Positions 1 through 9,879 of a stretch of 64,000 nt of DNA are shown here, in pieces. The notes beneath the pieces are model-generated. The model was not told the origin of the DNA, made no database searches, and saw nothing but the letters and a program-made list of their open reading frames with translations. The stretch covers positions 55,399,573 to 55,463,572 of the forward strand of contig OX375873.1 of assembly GCA_947359465.1 (NCBI GenBank), written 5' to 3'. Positions within the stretch are counted from its first letter, which is position 1. Each line of letters starts with the position of its first letter. The translations under genes were made by a program, and so were the position numbers. Source of the DNA: Metellina segmentata. Taxonomy: Eukaryota > Arthropoda > Arachnida > Araneae > Tetragnathidae.

Positions 1-1100
1 AGATTTAATCTCTCATTTAAATCGATATATAATGTATACAAGTATCGATATGAACATTTCGTAGCTCTAAATGAAATAAAAATATAAAACATCCTCTCGG
101 TACTTCGTACTAGTGTTAATTATTATTGCCAATAAAATGTATTTATAATGTTTATATTCATATGTATACGTTATTGAAATATATATAAAGATATATTTTT
201 TTTTGTAAAACAGTCACACCTCAGTCGTGTTATCACAATTAACTTCAGAAGGTTTACTTTAGTTGCATCTCATTCATTTGTTCCATAACCAATAGATATC
301 TGTCTTATCTCTAAACCCATTTTCAGGTTGGCTCTCAGATGTTCTTTTCTGTACTAATTCCTATCTTCCAGACTTCCCATTGCCTTCTGTCATCATTCAG
401 CTGAGGAATTTCATTAGAGTGGCGAGAGATTTCCCATAGTTCTAGCAATATCAGCGAGGTCGATTTTGTATTGTTTATATTCATATATTTACATTTTCAT
501 ATATTGACATATTCATATATTATGTATTAATATATATATTCATATATATGACATATTCATATGTATATATTCATATATTTACGTTATTGAAATATCTATT
601 AGAGATATTCTTATTTTTTTTTTATTTTAAGAGAGATTCTTATTTTAACACTGACGTCTTACAGTCATGAAAATCGATCAGCAGTTTTATCTTTCTCACA
701 TTTGGTGATATTTTATCACATTTGAGATATTGTATCATATCACAGTAGTAATATTTATTGAATCACACTAAAAATACATACTGATTCTCATTTTTGCTAA
801 CATCGACATCCTACAACCATGAAGGTCGATCATTAGTTATCATAGTTTAGTACATTAAATATTAGTTATATTAAATTGATCTTTTTGCGCCCACAACCTA
901 AGCTTTGAGAGCAGTTTGTCTTTCACACTATGTGATATTTTATCGTACTAGTGATGGTTATTGTATCGCACTTGAAATATTAGAGATATTTTTATTTTTG
1001 TAAACACAGACGTCTTACAGCCAAAGTTCGATCGGCAATTTATCTTTTTACCCCTGCAACCAAAACTTTGTGAGCAGAGTTTGTCTTTTTCACACTTGTT
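1..1100. repeat. degenerate AT-rich tandem repeat
   Basis: The segment consists of diverged copies of a shared pattern. A block containing gacgtctta plus an ATCGATC-like core recurs at about 653, 808 and 1009. The string gtgatattttatc occurs at 705 and 932, and gagatatt-poly(T) tracts recur between the copies. Spacing between the best-matched copies is about 356 bp with a weaker half-unit. The first 600 bases are mostly TATA/CATATA-rich simple sequence. No reading frame of note is present. It is an old tandem repeat or a transposon with internal repeats; I cannot name the family. Confidence 0.55.
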
Positions 1101-2205
1101 ACCGAATTCTAAGCGGGGCAAGGTGACAAAGCATGGAATTTACACCCAGCGGTGGATCCGTGACTAATGAAGAGAAGGCATTTTTGAAACAAAAAGGAAT
1201 AAGCACATGCCAGTCGTGAAAGAAAGTGATCAATAAAAATAGCACAATTCGGATTGAAATTGGGAGTTAAAATGTTTCGTTTGCTGAGGAGCAATTATTT
1301 TTTTAAAAAGCGCACTGCCACGGCCATGAATCTTGGATACATTTTTCTTGTGGAACAAAAAAGGAACTGCAACACACTTTTTCACTTCCAAGTTGAATGA
1401 CGCACAGTTTGCTTTCAATCTCTCCGATTTTGAGGAATGACTTCGCTTCTGACATTGATTTATTAACAACTTCCGTTCCTTTTTCATTGGCTTAATAGCC
1501 GGCTTTCAATCCAACGTTTGTGTCGGCACACACACGCGCAGTTCCCCCTTTTTTATGATCTTGCTCTTCTTTCAAGTTTCCCAATTTCGGAGATGATTCC
1601 AGTTTGGAGCTACGAAGACATTCGATTATGCAAATGTAGTGAAATAAATACGCAGTTCGAGTGAAAAGATCTTATCGGAATAAAATGCCTCGAATCATCG
1701 GTACTGATATCCTCACAAATTGTTTTCGTGTCCTGGACTGATGTGATGGCATTTTTGAGGCACGAAACCGAGTTCTAACGTGAAAAAAACTCAAAATTGG
1801 ATTTGATGTAAAGTGATCATCATTCAACGTACTTTGCTTACAATATTTATTCTAAGCGAAAGTGTATATTGCAGGAGAACGTTAATCTATTCAGTTCTGC
1901 ATTTATAGGTAGAGGTGCTTTACTAGCCCTATATTGTCGGCTTCGAGCAGTAACTCATTAACTGACAAATATACCATTTTACTGCATAGCTGTTAAAAGA
2001 CATATATAAGTTTTGAGTTTAAAAAACTTGACAGTGCTGTGTATCTTTTATGATGGCGTTACAAATAATACAACCGTTAACTATATCAAACAGTGGTTTA
2101 GTTAAGACCAAACGAACGTGCGGCGATCTAGCTGATCGTGCATCAGAACTGCCTCTCAGCTCGAGGGCAGCAGCTTATATACATACAGATAATAGTTCTA
2201 GAATG
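1101..2205. other. non-repetitive, higher-complexity segment
   Basis: No transposon ends, SINE boxes or convincing exon are visible. Base composition is more balanced than its surroundings. An octamer-like POU-domain motif, ATTATGCAAAT, lies at 1625-1635; the same 11-mer recurs at 11495-11505. The short minus-strand frames near 1109-1487 have no recognisable domain. It could be a conserved regulatory stretch, but only comparison with related genomes would show that. Confidence 0.25.
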
Positions 2206-2213
2206 TTCTAGAA

Positions 2214-2827
2214 CAGGGGTTCCCAACCTTTTAATAACTGCGTACAACTTGAAATTTCTAGAAATTTTTGGCGCACCACAAGTTTTATATTTTTCTAGAA
2301 ACATATATCTTTTGTCAGAAAAGTGCCCAATGACTTGTTTTATTTTAATTAAAATTCTAAGAAAGCTTCATATTTTATGATTAATGCACGTGTATTTCGT
2401 ATTAATGTTGCTTTAGTAAAGGAAAAAATAAAACGATTATTGAAAATTGCAGTTTTATTTTTTACTCACAGGTCTAAAAACAAATAATTATCTCCTGCGT
2501 ATTTTTCATACATAAAGGTAAAATAATTCTTCGTAAAATGATTTGACAGGGAGAGATATCAACTTAATTTCGCCGAGATAGCCATTGAATAGAAATAGAT
2601 AATTAGCAACAAAGTTTCTCTGTAAATGATGTGCTACTGTTAGCGTCACTTTTTACAATGAAATAAAAACGTTAATCACAAAATTGATTTCATATAATCC
2701 CATTTTTTCTATAACGTGGTTGTACATACTAAAAAATCGAACAAAATTCGTAGAATATTTGGGTCTCTCGTATCATCCTTGCGTAACAGCTGAAACGTTG
2801 CCGCGTACCACCGGTTGGGAGACCCCG
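2214..2827. mobile_element. non-autonomous hAT element (MITE) with perfect 8-bp TSD
   Basis: The left end CAGGGGTTCCCAACC and the right end GGTTGGGAGACCCCG are imperfect inverted repeats. They are flanked by an identical 8-bp duplication TTCTAGAA at 2206-2213 and 2828-2835. CAG-initiated ends, an 8-bp duplication with TA at its centre, and the subterminal cgcaccac/gtaccacc sequences are typical of the Buster/Charlie branch of the hAT superfamily. The 614-bp body has no transposase fragment that I can recognise, so it depended on an element elsewhere. The intact duplication indicates a fairly recent insertion or good preservation. Confidence 0.88.
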
Positions 2828-2894
2828 TTCTAGAACATTGAAATTAACATAAATTAACTTAATCTCGAAAAAGTTTAATATAAATTAAAAACTT

Positions 2895-2975
2895 GCGAGT
2901 AGCCGTCAGTGGGTTTCGAATTGAAAAACCAGTGCTCTGGAGTTCGTGTCGTTACCGCTGGACCACCTGTCTGTA
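2895..2975 (-). repeat. tRNA-derived SINE head, tRNA-Trp-like
   Basis: On the minus strand the sequence TGGTCCAGCGG (2955-2965) fits an RNA polymerase III A box. It is followed by an ACTCCAGA segment resembling a tRNA-Trp anticodon loop (CCA) and, further on, by a weak B-box-like ttcgaaaccc (2911-2920). Pairing of the arms is incomplete, so this is a SINE head or tRNA pseudogene rather than a working tRNA gene. The tRNA-Trp assignment is inference from the anticodon-loop string alone. Confidence 0.45.
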
Positions 2976-2979
2976 GGAA

Positions 2980-5090
2980 CAGAGATGAAATACGGCAATG
3001 TTCTTTCGTTTCAAATACCTTGAATGGTTGATGATATGGCATCAAGTAAAATTAAAATACAATTGAAGGGGAAAATAAATTCTTTCCTTCTAAAAGCGGC
3101 CCAAATAACGTATGAAAAGGCTTTTCTGACAATATATTCTAATAATTTTCAAACTCGAAAACTATTGTAAGAAGAGATTCCAAGAGTTTCAACTAGTAAT
3201 TAGGAAATGTATAGAGCCGACTTATTCCAAATTTATTTCCCAGGCTTGTTTTTGTTTCTCAGAAGATTATCATATCTTTCAAATGAAGTAGAAATTGAGA
3301 TTGGAATGCTTTTCAAACGTAGGTATATTTTATACCTTTGACTGAAGAAAATAATAAATTTCAACAAAAACGATTTCGTGAAATTCATTCACATTTTTGA
3401 TTGTTTAGTTTTTAAATGAACGTTTATCACCCTGTTTATTTCATCGTCAAAATATCAAAAATTGACTCAAAGAATTTCAAAACTTAGGTGAGAAAATTCA
3501 TTCATACAGTATATTTTTATATAAAAAGAGAATTTCGAAACTCCACTGAGAAACTCCACTGTACTTATGAATTATACCTTTTAATTTATAGACGAAAACT
3601 TTTAATCTGTTTTTTACACCTACATCTCTTTAGTCATTACTTTTAACAAATAAAAAAACTTTTCGGTTCTGATATTCTCATGAAGATAGAGTTAGTTCTC
3701 GTGCAACCTTATATTAGAAATTTCATGCTTGAAACTAGAATCGGTGAAATGTGAGTTATTTGCTGAAAATATATCTTTTTTTCTTTTGAGATTAGTTAAT
3801 GGTACAAAGTCATATATTGTACCATTAATTTGTACTGATATGAAACACGGTCTTTAGTTTGCACCAAGAGACACCAAAATGTGCAGGAAAGCACCAAATG
3901 CGAAACTCGAATGAGAAAATACGGTTTGTTTTGCATTCCTTTCACATACATTAAATAGTTAATTACTTAATGTGCAATTTAAATTTTAGAAGATGGAATA
4001 CATTTCAGGGGTTTCACAATTAATTACAATTGCACCTAGTTCTCCGTGTAAAATGTAATTATATCTCACTGACTTGGAAAGTCGAGTACCGATTAGAAAC
4101 ATTTTCTGTCAAGCTAAATAATAGGTGGAGGTATTAGAGTACTTTTCTGTAAAATCTCTGAACGTAATGCCAATACAATTATTTTTTAATACAATTCAAG
4201 CTGTTCGCCAGTAAAAATTCAAAAGAAAAAAATTCCGAGTTGGTATAAGATAGTTGATTGGTTAAAACCAATTGGATTAAACGCCAAACACTACCAAAAT
4301 AGAGAAAAACTGCATTTTGAGGGAACCCCGATATGTACCATGGGAGAGCATTTGGACAGCGGAAGTAAAATCTCACATCGTATTTCTTGTTTGTGGACTC
4401 TGGAAACCCCTCTTATTACGTGGATAGTTTTTGCTGTCACGAAGATCCGAATTTGGTCTTGGCAATTTAAGAGTTGTGTGCTGCGTAACATGTATCTAAT
4501 ACTTCAAGATGTCAGTATAATCACAGAACCAACTGTTCATTAAGTTTGTAAGTATTACGAAGTTTTATATAGTTTTATACACGGCGTTTCAACAATCGAG
4601 AGCCCTAAGGATTAAACTTGTAGATACTGGTTTCTTGACAACATGGCAAATGTGATGGGCTTCGGACAACATAATAAGCCTTAATTCAAAATTTTGATTC
4701 TAGCGATTTTCAAGTTTAAAAAAAATTCGAAGTTTATCCCTTAATCAACAGGTCACATTATCTTGATCTTTCAAGTATGCAGTCATTCAATTGACATCAG
4801 GGAGTGGGTAAAGGACCTGACCTGCTATCTCTCAGGAGATGGGGGCTTCTGCAAAGGCAGTATAACTTTGCCCATAAGAATGGTTAGGAGAAATAGCCAA
4901 CTTCAAGTTATATAGTGAAAAAACTGGCCACACCATAGCGATGAAACATGCGTTAGGCAAAAAGATTTATCCTGACAGTCACACTTGTTAAGGTGACAGC
5001 GTGACTAGTCCTGACCTTGTACTGTTGTATTTCGGGATGTCCTGGCAAGATATTCATGATTGTACGGTGATGATGCTCCGAGATATCTTT
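2980..5090. other. AT-rich sequence without recognisable features
   Basis: I see no transposon termini, coding exon or RNA gene. A short frame at 4340-4543 has an ATG but no domain, and its codons overlap open frames on the opposite strand. The segment around 4790-5060 is somewhat richer in GC and may be an old repeat, since it directly precedes a SINE tail. Confidence 0.3.
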
Positions 5091-5091
5091 T

Positions 5092-5230
5092 GCAGGTAAT
5101 GGTAATTATATAATGTCGCACTGGATCAACATAACGGTCTGTTGGGATCAATTGGGTCTGGTATCAATCTCCAATGGAAATATCCGAGGACCGTACCATG
5201 TAATTTTGAACCATGACTTGATGACGAGAT
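5092..5230 (-). repeat. SINE family S1, antisense 3' part
   Basis: On the plus strand it reads tail (ggtaatggtaatt), then gtcgcactgg...aacgg, ...atccgaggac, then taattttgaaccatgactt. The same order of blocks is seen at 7566, 19150, 28388, 32501, 36215, 40468 and 41124. A sense copy at about 32478-32935 shows the tRNA-like head, so these are 5'-truncated minus-strand copies. The tail is built of ATTACC-type units. S1 is my label, not a database name. Confidence 0.7.
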
Positions 5231-5519
5231 TTTTCATAGGAAGAATACAGTGGAACTCATCTAGATAAGAAAAAAGCTTACTCATTCAATCGGAAATAAT
5301 TTCGATTATCTTCAGTATTTTGTTACGGAATTGCTATTACGGAACATATTTTTGTGGCGTATCACTGTGTTGCCCGGAGCCCTTCAATTATAGTATTCAA
5401 GAATCTGAGTATAGCATAGCTGCGTCGAGAGATGTTGACATGCACGAGTTTCGATTGAGCACAAACCTATACAGAGTTGCGAGAAACTTCGTATAAGCAG
5501 ACATTTGCCTCACAGGGGA

Positions 5520-5890
5520 GATTAACTAATTTTAAGGAAAGAGGAAGAGAGAAAGAGAGAGCAGATGTTTGGGGGTGCTCCTAAAAATTAACACCCCCCT
5601 CGTCCCATCATTCTACTTTCTGCTGTTGACAATCTTTGCGCCACTGTGCGACGTCTCTACTTTTTTAATGAGCAAGTTAATGAGGCAGAAAGGAATAAAA
5701 TGAGGAATGAACATTTAACCTCTTGCGAAAAGAGCCTTGCGCCACCGGATTTCGTTGGCGAAGAGGCAATTAGCCTCAGAAAGACAAGGCTAAGCATCAA
5801 TGAGTTTGGAGTGAACACAATTTTGCTTGAGACGGCACTCTTTTTTTCTCGCATAAAGAAACAAACACCTAGGGGAGAAAAGGGATGAAA
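5520..5890. other. GC-richer non-repetitive segment with homeodomain-type motifs
   Basis: Composition is more balanced here than around it. TTAATGAG occurs twice within about 20 bases (5663-5685 region) and CAATTAG follows near 5768, which resemble homeodomain core sites. A GA-rich tract sits at 5535-5562. An 80-codon plus frame from 5646 begins with GTG rather than ATG and shows no domain, so I do not call a gene. It could be a conserved non-coding element or an old exon. Confidence 0.25.
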
Positions 5891-6179
5891 AATATAGCCC
5901 GAAAAAAGTTATAGTAAGAGGACTGCCAAAAATATTATAAACAAAGAAATTATTATTTTTCATAAGTGTGCCTGTCTTGTAACCATCAAGAAAATTAACT
6001 AGCAGGGAACAGTGGCAAATTGAAGGGAGAGTCAAACGGTCAGATGACCCCCTTGGAATCTTTCCATATAAATTTCTTCTTATCTTAATTGAAATCATTT
6101 CATATACATTACAAGCAATTAAAGGAAGTTGGTACATTGTGTTAAATATATATTTACCGATCCCAAATGAGAACGTCGG

Positions 6180-6540
6180 GATCAGTGGGTTTTCCCACTG
6201 AGCTAGCAACCTGCGAGTCTTAGGCGGTGTAGCTTTGATACCTGTAACTTAACCCAAAATCTGTATCAGTAAAAATGCCCTTGGTATGTTTCCTTTTCAT
6301 TTTATTTATCACTTATTACCCTTGTTATTTCCTTGTTTCTTTTCGAGCTTGTGTGTGTGTGTGTCCATTTCATCACGTTGTCTATCTTGTGTTTGGCGTA
6401 TTAAAATATGGATCGTGCGCATGGAACCCAACCATCCACTTCCAAATTGATTTGTCGTTTAGAAAATGCGGGTATTTCATTTCAATAACGTGTCCCTTGT
6501 GTCAATCCCCTATAAAATAACTTCGGAACAGATCCTGGTA
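6180..6540 (+). repeat. SINE family S2, head plus body
   Basis: The head reads ccactgagctagcaacctg, then a B-box-like gctttgatacctgtaac. It matches heads at 29868 and 34298 (plus) and at 7985 and 12425 (minus). The family pattern is CACTGCGCTAGCAACCTG, a spacer, then GGTTCGATTCCTGTAAC, that is, tRNA-like promoter boxes. The body carries TTTCTTTTCGAGCTTGTG followed by a GT run and a gtgtttggcg block, shared with 7260-7480 and with the minus-strand copy at 12282-12515. The body then runs into the 186-bp array. Confidence 0.65.
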
Positions 6541-7232
6541 AGTTTGAATTTGTTGCTCCATGGTCAATTTTCTCGCATTACAAGTGTTAATTAAATTAGA
6601 ATCTACAGTTTTAAGGCGATTCTAAATCACTTCAAACATCCATAACAAACCGAGATTTGAACCCAGAGACTGTTACTATACCTATAAAATTAATCTCTAT
6701 AAATTACTTCTGAATAGATCCTGGTAAGGTTTGATTTGTTGCTCCATGGTCAATTTTCTCGCATTACAAGTGTTAATTAAATTAGAATCTACAGTTTTAA
6801 GGCGATTCTAAATCACTTCAAACATCCATAACAAACCGAGATTTGAACCCAGAGACTGTTACTATACCTATAAAATTACTCTCTATAAATTACTTCTGAA
6901 TAGATCCTGGTAAGGTTTGATTTGTTGCTCCATGGTCAATTTTCTCGCATTACAAGTGTTAATTAAATTAGAATCTACAGTTTTAAGGCGATTCTAAATC
7001 ACTTCAAACATCCATAACAAACCGAGATTTGAACCCAGAGACTGTTACTATACCTATAAAATTACTCTCTATAAATTACTTCTGAATAGATCCTGGTAAG
7101 GTTTGATTTCTTGCTCCATGGTCAATTTTCTCGCATTACAAGTGTTAATTAAATTAGAATCTACAGTTTTAAGGCGATTCTAAATCACTTCAAACTTCCA
7201 TAACAAACCGGCATTTGAACCCAGAGACTGCT
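6531..7232. repeat. 186-bp near-identical tandem array (about 3.8 units)
   Basis: The marker ttaaggcgattctaaatcac recurs at 6611, 6797, 6983 and 7169, exactly 186 bp apart. The other marker, gatcctggta, recurs at the same period. Copies differ at only a few bases, so expansion or homogenisation was recent. Each unit contains on its minus strand GGGTTCAAATCTCGG, a good B-box/T-arm-like string, so the unit is probably itself part of a tRNA-like SINE. A diverged non-tandem relative continues at 7490-7800. Confidence 0.9.
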
Positions 7233-7239
7233 GGAGGAC

Positions 7240-7800
7240 CTTGGCAAGGAATATTATATGCAAAAGCATCTTATCATTACTTATTTCTTTGTTTCTTTCC
7301 GAGCTTATGTGTGTATGTCCATTTCTTCAAGGTGTCTATCTTGTGTTTGGCGCAGCGTATTCAAATATGACTTTTGCGCATAGAACCCAACCATCCAATT
7401 CCAAACTGATTTACCACTTAAAAAATTTGAGAATTTCATTTCAATAACGTGTCATTTGTGTCAACCTCCTATAAAAATTACTTTCGATTAGATCCTGGTA
7501 AAGTTTGATCTGTTGCTCTACGATCAATTTTCTTGATGCAAGGGTTAATTATACTAGGTATTGGTATTTTTAACTAGAGTAACACAACAGGCAATTGACA
7601 ACGGTCCGGGATCAAACTCAAAGGAGAAGAATCTGATGACAACACCTCGTAATTTTGAACCATGCTTAAGTAAATTAGAATCCACAGTTTAAAGTAGATT
7701 CTAAACCACTTTAAATATCCATAACAAACTGGGAAATGAATCCAGAGACTGCTGGAGGACCTTGGCAAGGAATACCATTTGCAAAAGCATCTTATCATTG
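7240..7800. repeat. second, diverged copy of the S2 body and 186-bp-type unit, with S1 inside
   Basis: Bases 7260-7480 repeat the 6290-6520 sequence (gtttcttt-cgagctt, cttgtgtttggcg, aacccaaccatccaa). The string ggaccttggcaaggaata, followed by tgcaaaagcatcttatcatt, occurs at both 7235-7280 and 7755-7800, so a unit of about 520 bp is duplicated. An antisense S1 SINE fragment (caacggtccgggatcaaac, then ctcgtaattttgaacc) interrupts the second copy at about 7566-7668. Confidence 0.65.
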
Positions 7801-7984
7801 GCGGGCCTAGAAATTAGCAAGTATTAGAAATTAGAATACAGTATCTCATGACTCTAAGCACGGGAGTTAAGTGCTGATGTCAGTTTTATTTGGATAGTCA
7901 AGTCAAGGAATAGTAAATCCTTTCAGGGGTTGGCTGTACGCTGATTGGGTTCGGTTTGTTAATGCTGCAAGGACCACAAAGAAC

Positions 7985-8100
7985 GTTTTACTGACACAGA
8001 AAAGAGGAATACACCCGGAGAGGATATGAACCAGCACAGCCCACAACTTGCAGCTTGCTAGCGCAGTGGCAGGACCCACTGCGACTCTCACCTTCAAAGG
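7985..8100 (-). repeat. SINE family S2 head, minus strand
   Basis: Read on the minus strand it gives CCACTGCGCTAGCAAGCTG, then GCTGGTTCATATCC, matching the S2 head order of A-box-like and B-box-like strings. The B box is decayed (GGTTCATATCC). The 64-codon minus frame across it is incidental. Confidence 0.6.
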
Positions 8101-8199
8101 AGTGTAATGTGGTGTTTACATCCATTTCTTTATAAAAGTATCAAAACTTCGCCCTTCTTTCATTATGTCGTGTTTAGCAGTGCTGTAGTCGTAAATAAA

Positions 8200-8265
8200 T
8201 CAGAGGGTATACCATGGGGGGCCCCTGTACTAGTATAGGCTGGGACCCCATGGTATACTCTCTGA
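8200..8265. repeat. 20-bp-arm hairpin inside the hAT-like element
   Basis: The arm tcagagggtataccatgggg (8200-8219) pairs with ccccatggtatactctctga (8246-8265), with one mismatch and a loop of about 26 nt. It lies just inside the left end of the element. Confidence 0.85.
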
Positions 8266-8920
8266 TGGTACACTCTGATACCCGCATAATTTTTCCATGG
8301 GATGCGAAACATGTACTTACTACTTACACTTTCAACAGGGGTGGGGGGCAAAAAAAAAAGGTACACACACATACATTTATATTCATGAAATCCTTTCTAG
8401 TGACCGGGTAGGTATTCGTTAAACTAAACCCGCGCTAGCAAACGGCCATTAAACATGGTAATATTTCAATTGTTCTTAGAAGAGGCTATAATTTTCTGGA
8501 TAAACTTGGGCGTTTTCATTGGTTCCTCAAACCCTGAATAGAGCACATTTCATCTATACCAAACGTCAACAGATCCTTTTCACCTCCTTTTCTACATGGC
8601 GAATATCCAATGTATTTATATTTTCTGGATCAAGCATGGATATATCCTTCAAAAGTTGACAATTTTCTTCATTAACATCAGAACAAAGTCTGAATATCAT
8701 TCTATAGACAATACTTTGAATAAATTGCTTTTGATTAATAGGTATACGATTTTGGAATTATGTACCAATGTAAAATCTTGAAATAGAAACTTTTCCTTTG
8801 CTTCTACTGCTATCTTCGTTTCACGTGATGTTTCGCGCGATGCTTACTAGGAAAAACAAAGCGGTGTTCGTAGTTTTTAATAAAAATGCCGAGGGTATAC
8901 GGAATTTGCTGGAAAAACCA

Positions 8921-8953
8921 GAGGGTATACGGCGTATACCGCCGTATACCCTC
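8921..8953. repeat. perfect 14-bp-arm hairpin near the right end
   Basis: GAGGGTATACGGCG (8921-8934), loop TATAC, then CGCCGTATACCCTC (8940-8953). The arms are a perfect match. It mirrors the left-end palindrome and contains the same GTATAC core. Confidence 0.92.
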
Positions 8954-9307
8954 CACTACAGTCCTGGTGTTTAGAGACGTTCTCAAGAAATTGACCCCGA
9001 TTCTAAAAGTTTTAAAAATACCATATCAAACCCGGAATTGCTAGATTTTTCTTTGGGATTAAATATGCAAATTTTCATAATTATAGCCAAAAAGTTGAAT
9101 TTCGGAAATGGGAATTTCAAGCTTTTGCATCAAATCTAGAATTTTCTTTTGTTTTTAAACTGACTACCTCTTTTTTAAAACTTCCTGTTCTTGGTGAAAA
9201 ATATTAACGAGTTTTCAAGCTATGAATCCATGATAATAGCTTGAAAAACGTGATGCTCAATTCATCTCTTGGTTCTTGATTTGCTACTCTGAAAACTGAA
9301 ATACATA

Positions 9308-9878
9308 CACTATATGGACAAAAGTATTTGGACACTGCATAAATTCGGAGGAGGATCCATCTTAGTGTGAGGTTATTTTTCCTGGTTAGGACACGGCCCA
9401 TTGCTTTATGTACCTGGTACCATGAACGCTGACGTGTACCTCGACGTTCTGGATAATTCGGCCTTGCTTACACTATGGCAATACTACGGCGATGATGGTT
9501 GTTTCTTTCAATAGGATCGAACTCCATGTAATACTGCAAAACGTGTGCTGGACTGGTTTCCTGAAAATGAGGTGAATTTGCTTGACTGGCCTGTTCAGAC
9601 ACCCGATCTCAATCCGATCGAACACTTGGGGAACAAACTGGAGCGAAGAGTACGATACCGCCAAGCACGCCCATCTTCACAACAATCTCTTCTCACAGCC
9701 TTGCAAGAGGCATGGCGAGCTATTCTTGCCCAGACTTACAGAGAACTTGTGGAAAGTATGCCTCGACGTGTTGCAGTTGTAATACAAGCGAAAGGATGGC
9801 CTACTAGGATATAAATAGAATAATAAAGCACTTTTTCTGAAAAACGTGCAGTGTCCAAATACGTTTGTCCATATAGTG
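9308..9878 (+). mobile_element. internally deleted Tc1 element
   Basis: The ends are about 32-bp inverted repeats (CACTATATGGACAAAAGTAT at the left; the right copy differs at one position) flanked by TA dinucleotides (9306-9307 and 9879-9880). TA duplication and the DD34E transposase remnant identify Tc1/mariner, Tc1 branch. At 571 bp it is well short of a full 1.6-1.7-kb element. The left inverted repeat runs almost directly into the C-terminal catalytic half of the transposase, so the DNA-binding half is deleted. Confidence 0.95.
9345..9814 (+). pseudogene. Tc1 transposase, C-terminal half, broken
   Basis: The frame begins at the GGGSILV motif, continues through a frame that matches the catalytic core, and ends with the conserved SMPRRVAVVIQAKG tail. 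The second catalytic Asp is at 9515-9517 (DRTPCNTAK) and the Glu at 9620-9622 (TPDLNPIEH), with 34 residues between them: the DD34E spacing of Tc1. The codon just before the Asp is a stop (TAG, 9512-9514). The first catalytic Asp and the paired helix-turn-helix domain are missing. The transposase would have cut and pasted the element at TA sites; this copy is inactive. Confidence 0.92.
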
Positions 9879-9879
9879 T

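Larger units (their letters stand above)
8178..8966. mobile_element. hAT-like element with GTGTTTAG target duplication and palindromic GAGGGTATAC repeats
   Basis: The element starts CAGTGCTGTAGTCG and ends ACTACAGTCCTG; the ends match at 11 of 14 positions as inverted repeats. It is flanked by a perfect 8-bp duplication GTGTTTAG (8170-8177 and 8967-8974). The internal motif gagggtatac, in both orientations, clusters near both ends (8203, 8251, 8891, 8921, 8944), like subterminal transposase-binding repeats in hAT elements. A 61-codon frame at 8596-8781 resembles no transposase. The 789-bp element is non-autonomous. Confidence 0.8.
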
